Translations under genes and position numbers: made by a program
From: Pseudomonadota bacterium
Lineage (GTDB): Bacteria > Pseudomonadota > Gammaproteobacteria > Xanthomonadales > Xanthomonadaceae
NCBI GenBank assembly: GCA_023390905.1
Contig: JAEWBY010000035.1
Location: 1 to 60,711, forward strand
Length of the DNA stretch: 60,711 nt
Direction: 5' to 3'
Notes under the pieces: generated by a model
Database searches by the model: none
The model's input: only the letters and a program-made list of their open reading frames with translations
Told to the model about the DNA's origin: nothing
Shown: one piece after another, positions 7,855-14,947 of the stretch
How positions within the stretch are numbered: the first letter of the stretch is position 1
Layout of the letters: each line of letters opens with the position of its first letter

Positions 7855-8822
7855 TGTGCTACTCCGCGATGATCCAGGCCGACTACGACAAATACGTGCG
7901 CGAGTACGGTGCGACCATGAGCCTGGACGATTTCGCGCTCAACGTCTGGGCCCGGCCCGAACGGAACCCCTCCCGGCGCCAGCGGGCCAAGAAGCGCGTT
8001 CGGGCGATGGAAGACTGGCTCCGGGGTGCCGATGCCAAGCTGTGGGAACAGATTGTCGCTGAGCGCGCGCAGCGCGAATCTGAGGCCCAGCAAGAGCTGT
8101 TCAAGCAGGCGCGGCGCTTGGCCGATGCCGAACGCTCGCTGCTGACCAAGACGACAAAAAAGGCGCAGGAGGATCAGCGCATTGCGTCGGCCAAAATCGA
8201 GAAGCTGAAAGCGGACCTCGCCGACCTGCAGCGCACGGACTTCAAGCCCAAGGACGCCCGGTTCTTTCCCGGCATGTACGCGCCGGTCATCGTGATGGAG
8301 GGCGGCCGTCGGGTCATCAAGCCGATGCGCTACCAGTGCCGATTGCCCACGTGGAACGAATTCGTCGAGCGTAAGTTCCCGGGCACCTACAACGCACGCC
8401 GGGACAGCATCCCGAAGACGTGGAAAAGCCTGTTCGGCAGCCGCCACGGCATCATCGTGGTCAACGCGTTCTACGAGAACGTGGAGCGGCACGCGATGGA
8501 GCATCGCGAGCTGGCGCCTGGCGAGGAATCAGAGAATGTCGTGCTCGAGTTCCGGCCGCGCCCGGAGCAGGACATGGTGATTGCCTGCCTCTGGAACGAA
8601 TCGGACGACGACGGCGAGCAGCTGCTTTCCTTCGCGGCCATCACCGATGACCCGGCACCGGAAGTCGCGGCCGCTGGCCACGACCGCACCATCATCCAAA
8701 TCAAGCCCCAGCACATCGATGCTTGGCTGACGCCGGAAGGCCGCAGCGAGGACGAGCTCTACGCCATCCTCGATGACCGGCCGGAGGCTTACTACGAACA
8801 CCGAATCGCGAGAGCTGCTTGA
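7854..8822 (+). CDS. SRAP (HMCES/YedK) family abasic-site-binding protein
   Basis: SRAP proteins crosslink through Cys2 to abasic sites in single-stranded DNA and shield them. The 322-residue protein starts MCYSA with Cys2 in place after Met removal, and carries Asn180 (YNARRDSI), Glu208 (FYEN) and His276 (GHDR), matching the Cys/Asn/Glu/His active site of YedK. Between the N-terminus and the core (about 36-128) is a charged coiled-coil insertion absent from the roughly 220-residue E. coli form. The gene is TGATG-coupled on both sides. In a phage it could protect damaged or replicating DNA. Its partners' roles are unknown. Confidence 0.85.
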   Translation: MCYSAMIQADYDKYVREYGATMSLDDFALNVWARPERNPSRRQRAKKRVRAMEDWLRGADAKLWEQIVAERAQRESEAQQELFKQARRLADAERSLLTKTTKKAQEDQRIASAKIEKLKADLADLQRTDFKPKDARFFPGMYAPVIVMEGGRRVIKPMRYQCRLPTWNEFVERKFPGTYNARRDSIPKTWKSLFGSRHGIIVVNAFYENVERHAMEHRELAPGEESENVVLEFRPRPEQDMVIACLWNESDDDGEQLLSFAAITDDPAPEVAAAGHDRTIIQIKPQHIDAWLTPEGRSEDELYAILDDRPEAYYEHRIARAA

Positions 8823-9337
8823 TGGATGACCTCGATTTTTCGAAGCCGGCAATCCTGTTGGGCTTCGAATTCACCGGCGTCAACGCGGAACTGCAATGCG
8901 CTCGCGTGAATATGGTGGTGCTCCAACCCAGAAAGGATGGTGGGTACGTTCAAGGTATGCGCGACCCGGTGATTGTCCACGTCGCTCTTCTGCACCAGAT
9001 AAGAGATGCGATTCCCCAATTGCTCATGGTGATGGAACAGAGGGGGGCTACGAAGTCGAACTTCCACGAGTCGGGCACCTTTCAACTCTCCCCCGAGGAA
9101 ATCCCGACGGATGACCTGCCGCGAGTTCATTGGAATGGGCTTGGTGCCAGCGACTGTGACGCCAGTCTGGGGGCCGCGACACTGAGTATCACGGTCGATC
9201 ACTTGCGTCGCCCGACGCCGGCACCGCTAACAGCGGAATCCCAGTACCTGGCGCCCTATGAAGTGCTGGCTGGTTTCCTGCGGCTGTTGCCGGAGGTGAT
9301 TGCGGCAGTGGAAGGCGCCGGCAAAGCAAAGCATTGA
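8822..9337 (+). CDS. Hypothetical protein, third gene of the SRAP operon
   Basis: 171 residues from the ATG at 8822, which overlaps the SRAP stop codon (TGATG). A TTG one codon upstream is less likely. No known domain. The sequence mixes beta segments (LLGFEFTGVNAELQCARVNMVVLQ) with a C-terminal helical end (YEVLAGFLRLLPEVIAAVEGAGK). No TM segment. The overlap suggests it works with the SRAP protein. Confidence 0.5.
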   Translation: MDDLDFSKPAILLGFEFTGVNAELQCARVNMVVLQPRKDGGYVQGMRDPVIVHVALLHQIRDAIPQLLMVMEQRGATKSNFHESGTFQLSPEEIPTDDLPRVHWNGLGASDCDASLGAATLSITVDHLRRPTPAPLTAESQYLAPYEVLAGFLRLLPEVIAAVEGAGKAKH

Positions 9338-9345
9338 CCGGCGCC
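9314..9345. terminator. Candidate hairpin at the end of the SRAP operon
   Basis: GGCGCCGG (9314-9321) pairs with CCGGCGCC (9338-9345) around a 16-nt loop that holds the stop codon. There is no T-run, so it is only a possible terminator between the convergent SRAP operon and the RES gene. The rest of 9346-9469 shows nothing recognisable. Confidence 0.35.
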
Positions 9346-9469
9346 ATGTGCTTAGACCCAACTGCTGGCCTGCGGACGCATTTCCTGCTGCTTGCACTAT
9401 CATCGCCGCCGCATCAACTCACGCAACGTTGATCCAACGGCATGCTGGATCGCCCTTGGGTTCGGAGTG

Positions 9470-10336
9470 TCAATAGGACTTCTTGTCGAACTCGTCCTTC
9501 GTCATTCCGTACATGCCAACGATGTTCGGCTCATACGGATTCATCCAAACGAAATTCGAGCCATCATCAAGCCCATCAGCGCAACCGACAAACTCGTATT
9601 CAACAAAGTTGTATCGCCGCACTTTCTGAACCTTCACCAAGGCGCAGGCGACATTGCGCAGCGCCCGATCTGATGGCTCTGGAAGAATAGCGTAGTTGAA
9701 TCCGCCCGAATCACGCACACTCGGAAATGCAATGCCGTCTGCGCTTCCAATCCTCGCATGCAGCGCGGCCCCCAAAGCCCGACTGAACATGTAACTGGAA
9801 TCCTTCGCGTCTGGGTCACTCAGAATGGCTGCAAAGAACCTATCGATATAAATGGTGGCTGCTGCATCATCGGGCGGCATTTGGTTGATGATCTTTGAAA
9901 TAGTTCCCTGCGGGTCCACACCTGTGAGCTTGATGTATCCAGTTTTGTGGACCGATGCGTACTCGCCTACAACGATGAGTCTAAGCTCCTCCTCTGCTGC
10001 AATTTTGAACCCGGCAAGTTGAATCAAAGCACCTTCTTGCGCGTGAATTTCCAGCAGCGCGGTCTCCATTCTATTGGCGACATAGAAGCAGGGCGAACCT
10101 CTGTCGTTTAGTCGATTGAGTCTTGCTTTGTCCGGCGGCGGGTAGTCCATGTCTTTCAGGTTCGGCCACGGAGTGTGCTCGATGGCTCTTGCGCGCCAGA
10201 AAGTGTCACCGCGTCCGAATCCCATCGAAAGGACCTGATAAACCTGGAACAAGGGCGTTATGTGGTAACAGAACTCTGCCTCGCTGGTTGAAGCAAGCGC
10301 CCGTTCAAAGATCGCATCACATTCGTCCAGTCTCAT
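9470..10336 (-). CDS. RES-domain protein (possible NAD-consuming toxin)
   Basis: RES domains share the ADP-ribosyltransferase fold. Known RES toxins degrade NAD+. From the ATG at 10334-10336 the protein has 288 residues with the conserved Arg (FWRAR, 46-50), the N-R-x-G-S segment (LNDRGSPCFYVA), Glu96 (TALLE) and Ser206 (DGIAFPS), with a Tyr/Phe-rich segment (SYMFSRALGAAL) before it. An N-terminal extension of about 45 residues precedes the domain. No Xre-type antitoxin of the usual RES-Xre pair is adjacent. The upstream gene encodes a small two-TM protein. The low-GC sequence at the end of the tail operon suggests an acquired defence or conversion cassette. An ORF start 17 codons upstream is possible. 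Confidence 0.75.
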   Translation of the reverse strand: MRLDECDAIFERALASTSEAEFCYHITPLFQVYQVLSMGFGRGDTFWRARAIEHTPWPNLKDMDYPPPDKARLNRLNDRGSPCFYVANRMETALLEIHAQEGALIQLAGFKIAAEEELRLIVVGEYASVHKTGYIKLTGVDPQGTISKIINQMPPDDAAATIYIDRFFAAILSDPDAKDSSYMFSRALGAALHARIGSADGIAFPSVRDSGGFNYAILPEPSDRALRNVACALVKVQKVRRYNFVEYEFVGCADGLDDGSNFVWMNPYEPNIVGMYGMTKDEFDKKSY

Positions 10337-10414
10337 GCATTCCACCCAAGTGACAGGCCATTTGCCTGGCGACCATCTGGCACGCAACGATGGTGAATCT
10401 ATGCGCGCTTATGT

Positions 10415-10696
10415 TCAGGCAACGGCCGACGCTACTGCCTGTACTATGACAGCGATTGCTGCGAACAATGCGCCACGAGCGTTCCATTTGGATTGTTCAG
10501 CAAGCGTATCGCGCATGTCCCACCCGTCGAACGACACTGAAGACAATGTATGTGGCACCCCTTCTTTCAAGGCCTTAGCGCGACGGCTCGCCGCAGCTTT
10601 ATCACTAGATACTTTGACTCGGCTGGCATAGAACCAAGAACCGGCTGAAGCCAGCCCCGAGATGACAGAGATGCTTGTCAGAAACGTGTTCACCAT
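10415..10696 (-). CDS. Small two-TM membrane protein
   Basis: 93 residues. An N-terminal hydrophobic helix (about 4-24, FLTSISVISGLASAGSWFYA), a cytoplasmic-looking basic/charged middle with a Trp (SSVSFDGWDM), then a second helix (NARGALFAAIAVIVQAVASAVA) to the C-terminus. Its start overlaps the stop of the preceding 58-residue gene (TGATG), which ties it to the tail operon. It could be an immunity or partner protein of the RES protein 78 nt downstream. A holin role is less likely because a better holin candidate lies in the lysis cassette. Confidence 0.6.
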   Translation of the reverse strand: MVNTFLTSISVISGLASAGSWFYASRVKVSSDKAAASRRAKALKEGVPHTLSSVSFDGWDMRDTLAEQSKWNARGALFAAIAVIVQAVASAVA

Positions 10697-10872
10697 CAGA
10701 ACTCTCCCCGAACGACGACATTGACCCGAGTTTCACGGCCGCAACCATCACTTACAGCACGTAACCCTATCCAAGCGGCATCGAATTCCACGGTGTGGGA
10801 ATGACTGAAGATGCCATTGCAGTATCGCAGTTGTCGAGTAGCCGACACGATGGGGTCATCCGGCCAGCGCAC
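10696..10872 (-). CDS. Small tail-operon protein (58 aa, GTG start)
   Basis: A frame of 58 codons begins at GTG 10870-10872, overlapping the TAG of the gene before it by one base (TAGTG), and ends in TGATG with the gene after it. The product starts VRWPDDPIVSATRQLRY and ends GCGRETRVNVVVRGEF. No domain recognised. The double overlap is the evidence that it is real. It fills an otherwise unexplained 175-nt gap. Confidence 0.6.
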   Translation of the reverse strand: MRWPDDPIVSATRQLRYCNGIFSHSHTVEFDAAWIGLRAVSDGCGRETRVNVVVRGEF

Positions 10873-11105
10873 TAGACTGTAACGTTCGACAGTGGCAGGT
10901 TTGGGCCTGCTTCCACGATCCTTCCCTCCTGAATCCAGGCGTTGTACGGGAGCGCCTGGTTGAGTTGTCCGAGGGCGCGCATGCTACCACCCTCGAACGT
11001 TTGAACGCTGCTCGTGCCGTCAGCGTGATGAGCGTGCACGGTGGCCAGCACGCGTGGCGCGTCGGCGACAATGCTGCCGAATTGAGACCACAGGTCAGTC
11101 CGCAT
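10872..11105 (-). CDS. Small tail-associated protein
   Basis: 77 residues, start ATG 11103-11105, overlapping the end of the 611-residue tail protein by 11 nt. The sequence MRTDLWSQFGSIVADAPRVLATVHAHHADGTSSVQTFEGG has beta-rich character but no known signature. A short protein directly after a hub-like tail protein is common in phages of this type. Function unknown. Confidence 0.55.
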   Translation of the reverse strand: MRTDLWSQFGSIVADAPRVLATVHAHHADGTSSVQTFEGGSMRALGQLNQALPYNAWIQEGRIVEAGPNLPLSNVTV

Positions 11106-12930
11106 CGGTGTAGTGCCTCTCCAGGCTGATGGTTTGTTCGACCAGAAGAGCGCCGCTGCCCGAACGCGTGGCTGTCACGCGCGTGGCGGCGCAGAGGCCG
11201 TGCCAGATGCCCTCGCCTTCCACGACGCGGACCAGGTGCAGCGGTAGCACCCGCCCGGTTTGACCCGCACCAAGCGGCGCGGCGAACAGCGGCAACGTGA
11301 GCTCGATGCTCGCCTGCTCACCGCGGTCGCTCAGAATGTTGCGGCCGCGCTCGCTTGCCACCGCATCGGTGTTGATCAGCGGGTCGCTGGCCTGTGGCGC
11401 GTAAAGCGCGCCCGCCTCCCCGGCCCGCCTTACGATGGCCGTCACGCCCTTGCCGGCGATCTCCCCGGTGACCACGACCGCGTCATACAACGGTGCACTG
11501 CGTACTTGGAGGGCATCGGCAGTCACGATGTCATCCTGCACGATGTGATCCGGAGTCGTCGCCGTCCAGTCCCAAGGGCTGGCGGGATAGCGCGGAAGCA
11601 CGCGCAGGGAAGCGGCTTCCGAGTCGGACTGAACCACCGCGCCCGCCGCCTCGGCGATGCGTGTGATGGCTTCCAGCGGCGTGAGACTGTCATAGGACCA
11701 TGCGCCGGCAGGCACGAGCCAGTCCACCGTGTCGAACTGCGCCGCATAGCCGGTGTTGGCCAGCTCGTCATCGACCAGCTGCGCCGCCGAGCGCTCCAGC
11801 GCGTTGGCGGTCGTGCGCGCCGGCGCGAATGGCGCGGCAAGCAACGCGGTGCGACTGCGGCCGCTGACCTGCACACCGTACAGCGGGCGGCCGTCCGCAT
11901 CGACTTGCCGGCTTCGACTGAAGCTCTCAACAAGCCCCGTCCAGACGTAGCCATTGATGGTGATTTCGATCAGCCGCGGGCCGTCGACCGTCGGCTTGAG
12001 CAGTGCAAGATCGGACGGGCGGCTGATGGTCATGTCGATGGAATGCCCCCACGCTTCTGCGCTGGCGGCGATGCTCACCGAGTCGACCTCGATAGCCAGG
12101 CGGTCCGGCAACCGGACCACGCTCAATGTGTTGCGCACGATGTATGTCCTGCGTTGTGGTCTGACCGCATAGCACGCGGCCAAGCCGAGGTTGAGCGGAA
12201 CGATGCCCGGCACAGTGCTGGTCGGACAGCCGCGGTTGAGTCCGACGTAGCGGCCGGAGGGAAATGGGCTTTTTGGCTCTTCGGGCGGCTCGGGTGGCGC
12301 GGGCGGCAATACCACCCAGGGGATGCGCGCAGCCTTGCCCCAAGGAATGCGCCACCCGCGTCGCGTGAGAAGCGGATGGCGCCATCGAACCAAGGATGAG
12401 GAGTGCGCCGTATCCTGCGTGGACAAGAACGGGGCTTGCCAGGCGGCCTGCATCGTCTGCAGATGACGCCACCGCGCCTCCACGCTCGCATGTGTGGAGC
12501 CCAACGAGGTCCAGGCGGAATCGATGCGTGCACTGACCCGCGGCAAGCCCTGCCACGTGATCGCTTGCGTCGGCCGCAGCTGGTGGTGTCGCGCCGACCA
12601 CACGACCGCGGCGGCGCGTTTGTAGCGCGCGGCGGCGTCCCACGCCACTGAAAGCGCTCGCTGCACGCCAGCAGCACGGCCCCACCCCAAGGAGCAATCC
12701 GCGTCGACACGCGGCGAAGCGCCCCATGACGAACGCACGGAGCGGGCACGGCGTGGGGCTTGCTTCCACGCGAACGCGACACTCATTCGCAGGGCGCCGA
12801 CAGGTGGGTCGGGAGGATCTGGCGGATCGGTGTTCCAGTCGACACCCAGATTCAGCGGCACATGCGAACCCGGACCCGGATGAATCGCTCCGAGGTTCAG
12901 TGCCGCATGTTTCCCTGCAGGGGCTGCCAT
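11095..12930 (-). CDS. Tail tip/hub protein with N-terminal Trp-repeat array
   Basis: 611 residues. Residues about 265-611 read like a baseplate-hub/late-control-type domain: alternating strands, RLIEITINGYVWTGLVESFSR, PLYDAVVVTGEIAG, and a C-terminal EQTISLERHYTD typical of such proteins. The N-terminal part is unusual: Trp at 55, 69, 83, 97, 111, 126, 140 and 154, almost exactly every 14 residues, flanked by LNLG/PLNLG motifs (11-29 and 231-249) and Pro-rich linkers. The gene overlaps the next by 11 nt and lies 5 nt after the F5/8C-like protein. The hub assignment is inference from position and fold-like patterns. Confidence 0.55.
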   Translation of the reverse strand: MAAPAGKHAALNLGAIHPGPGSHVPLNLGVDWNTDPPDPPDPPVGALRMSVAFAWKQAPRRARSVRSSWGASPRVDADCSLGWGRAAGVQRALSVAWDAAARYKRAAAVVWSARHHQLRPTQAITWQGLPRVSARIDSAWTSLGSTHASVEARWRHLQTMQAAWQAPFLSTQDTAHSSSLVRWRHPLLTRRGWRIPWGKAARIPWVVLPPAPPEPPEEPKSPFPSGRYVGLNRGCPTSTVPGIVPLNLGLAACYAVRPQRRTYIVRNTLSVVRLPDRLAIEVDSVSIAASAEAWGHSIDMTISRPSDLALLKPTVDGPRLIEITINGYVWTGLVESFSRSRQVDADGRPLYGVQVSGRSRTALLAAPFAPARTTANALERSAAQLVDDELANTGYAAQFDTVDWLVPAGAWSYDSLTPLEAITRIAEAAGAVVQSDSEAASLRVLPRYPASPWDWTATTPDHIVQDDIVTADALQVRSAPLYDAVVVTGEIAGKGVTAIVRRAGEAGALYAPQASDPLINTDAVASERGRNILSDRGEQASIELTLPLFAAPLGAGQTGRVLPLHLVRVVEGEGIWHGLCAATRVTATRSGSGALLVEQTISLERHYTDAD

Positions 12931-12935
12931 CGCTG

Positions 12936-13970
12936 TCAGGGCAAGTCGAACACGCGGGTCTCACCGCCCGACCAGCCTGTCTGCCCCGTCACGCTGGCCA
13001 CCGCTTCCCACGCCAGCCCATCGACGGATCGCTCGATGGTGAAATCTTGAGGAGCGAACGATTCCTGCCCACCGATGCAGCCTGTCATCGCGACCTGGCG
13101 CACCACGGCAGCCTCGGGGAATTCGTATCGCACCCACTGCGGCACCGACACGGTCGGCCGCCCGTTCGATGTCCACTTCGTACCCAGGTTGTTGTCGAAC
13201 GCATAGCCAGCGATGTTGTCGCTGTTGGCCTCGGAGCTTGCGATCGCGACGCCGGCGCCGGTCTGATCGGTCCCACCCAAGGTGGCTCGCAGCTGCAGCT
13301 CGGCGATGGTCACGTAGCTTGGATTGCCGTTGTTGGCGGTCACGACGATGCGCCAGAACTGATAACCCTCATGGATGGCTACGACGAATGTCGCAGACGC
13401 GTGGTTGCCATCGTCGTCCTCTCCCGCCAGTTCGAACGTGTATTGCCCGGGCGTCGTCGAAGTCCCGGTGATAAGGCAGGTGGTCTGCACGCTGTCGATC
13501 ACCCAGCCGGGCGGCAACGCACCGCTCGCAATCGTGAAGTTCACTTCGCCCGCGGCGTAGGCGGCACGCACCTTCCAGGCAACGCTCTGCCCGATGCTGG
13601 AGCCGGCGACGTATCCGACCAGGTGCATGCGACGCAGCGAGGCAGGGTCGTAGGGCTCAGGTTTCACCCAGTCCTGGATGGCGGCATTCACGAGCCCCGC
13701 GTTGTCGAATCCGATGACCGTGTAATGCTGGTCGGCATTAAGGCCGTTGACGCGCCACAGACCGTTGGACTCACTCAGGACGTTGGCCACGCACAACATG
13801 GTTTGGCGCTGATAGATGCCAATGCGGATGCGGGATGGGACGTTGAGGATCTTGGCGCGACCATCCGGCGCGTCCGGATCGCCCGATGCCGGCGCTTCGC
13901 CGGCGAAGTAACCGTGTCCACACAGTGAAGCCAGGCGGCCGGCAACGAAAGTCTGCAGCAGGCTCACCAC
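12936..13970 (-). CDS. Tail protein with Ig-like and F5/8-type C (discoidin-like) domains
   Basis: About 344 residues. Residues 140-197 resemble a putative Ig domain (FTIASGALPPGWVID...GQYTFELAGEDDDGN). Residues 203-342 look like an F5/8C carbohydrate-binding domain: FWRIVVTANNG, YVTIAELQLRAT, YAFDNNLGTKWTS, WVRYEFPE, FTIERSVDGLAWEAV. Such domains bind cell-surface glycans, so this may be a receptor-binding component. The start is GTG at 13965-13967 (GTGA overlap with the upstream stop) or the adjacent GTG at 13968-13970. Confidence 0.65.
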   Translation of the reverse strand: MVSLLQTFVAGRLASLCGHGYFAGEAPASGDPDAPDGRAKILNVPSRIRIGIYQRQTMLCVANVLSESNGLWRVNGLNADQHYTVIGFDNAGLVNAAIQDWVKPEPYDPASLRRMHLVGYVAGSSIGQSVAWKVRAAYAAGEVNFTIASGALPPGWVIDSVQTTCLITGTSTTPGQYTFELAGEDDDGNHASATFVVAIHEGYQFWRIVVTANNGNPSYVTIAELQLRATLGGTDQTGAGVAIASSEANSDNIAGYAFDNNLGTKWTSNGRPTVSVPQWVRYEFPEAAVVRQVAMTGCIGGQESFAPQDFTIERSVDGLAWEAVASVTGQTGWSGGETRVFDLP

Positions 13971-14947
13971 TCCACCCCCAGCTCAAAGATCAGCTGACCG
14001 TCGTCGTTGGGCACGTTGCCGGAGTAGGCGCGGCGGTAAGACACCGCGAGTACGTCGACATTGCCCGGGCCCGCGCCAGGCAGCTGGGTCATGTCGCTGA
14101 ATGGGAAACTGTGCAAGGGTTGATACAACCCAGGCCAGAAGCCGCGCTCGGCATGCATGCCCTCGAACAGGTGGATGCGAGCCACATCGAGACCACCGGA
14201 GACCACGCCGGGATAGGGCCGATTGACATACTGCGATGTGCCGAAGCAAAAGCCGCTCAGGGCCGAGGTGAACTGTGCTGCGTCCTGGTCCTTGGCCACG
14301 ACGCTGTTGACGCTGCTCGCCGCGTTGCCGGCGAAATAGCCATTGGTCAACCCGCCGTCGAAGTTGTAGACGGGAATGCCGACCAGTAGTGTCGTGGAGA
14401 TATTGACGCCCATGGACACATCCTGCGTCAGGCCGCCACTGACCAGATAGTGTCGTGCGTCGCCTGGCTTGAACGGGGTAATGTCGCCAGCAAAGAACAC
14501 TTGGCGCTTGCCGCTGTTGCCGTCGGTAAACAGGTAGATGCACCGCTCGTTGCCGATCACCATCCACGGCCGCGCCGTCGCGTCGCTGGTGGCGCTCTTC
14601 TTCCAGACGATGCCGCCGGCCAGTTGCGCGCTCGTCGGGAAAGGCAGCGTGCCTGTATGCGTGATATCGTCCCACTGCTGGTAGCCGCGCACGATGGCTT
14701 CGCGACCGGCGCCCGCCCCGCTGCCGCTGTCATCGACATGCAAGTACATGCCGGTCCCCGTGATCGGGTTGTGCCGATACACGCGCCAGTTCGTACCCGA
14801 GTCTTCAATCGTCCAGCCAAGCCCTGGCTGGCTGCCGTAGCCATTGACCAGCACGGCATCGAGGATGGTGACGAGTGCGCCCGTGAGCGCGCTGAGCGCC
14901 GGCGCACTCGTGTCACTGCTGCGATAGATGGCAGGAACCAGGCTCAC
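13964..14947 (-). CDS. Tail structural protein
   Basis: 327 residues from GTG 14945-14947, which overlaps the stop of the 1204-residue gene (GTGA). A longer upstream frame exists, but its extra sequence is low-complexity Arg/His-rich read-through. The product (SLVPAIYRSSDTSAPALSALTGALVTILDAVLV) is beta-rich with Gly/Asn-rich loops and aromatic strands (GMYLHVDDSG, RCIYLFTDG). No enzyme motif. Position after the long tail protein suggests a tail-tip component. No family recognised. Confidence 0.55.
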   Translation of the reverse strand: MSLVPAIYRSSDTSAPALSALTGALVTILDAVLVNGYGSQPGLGWTIEDSGTNWRVYRHNPITGTGMYLHVDDSGSGAGAGREAIVRGYQQWDDITHTGTLPFPTSAQLAGGIVWKKSATSDATARPWMVIGNERCIYLFTDGNSGKRQVFFAGDITPFKPGDARHYLVSGGLTQDVSMGVNISTTLLVGIPVYNFDGGLTNGYFAGNAASSVNSVVAKDQDAAQFTSALSGFCFGTSQYVNRPYPGVVSGGLDVARIHLFEGMHAERGFWPGLYQPLHSFPFSDMTQLPGAGPGNVDVLAVSYRRAYSGNVPNDDGQLIFELGVEW

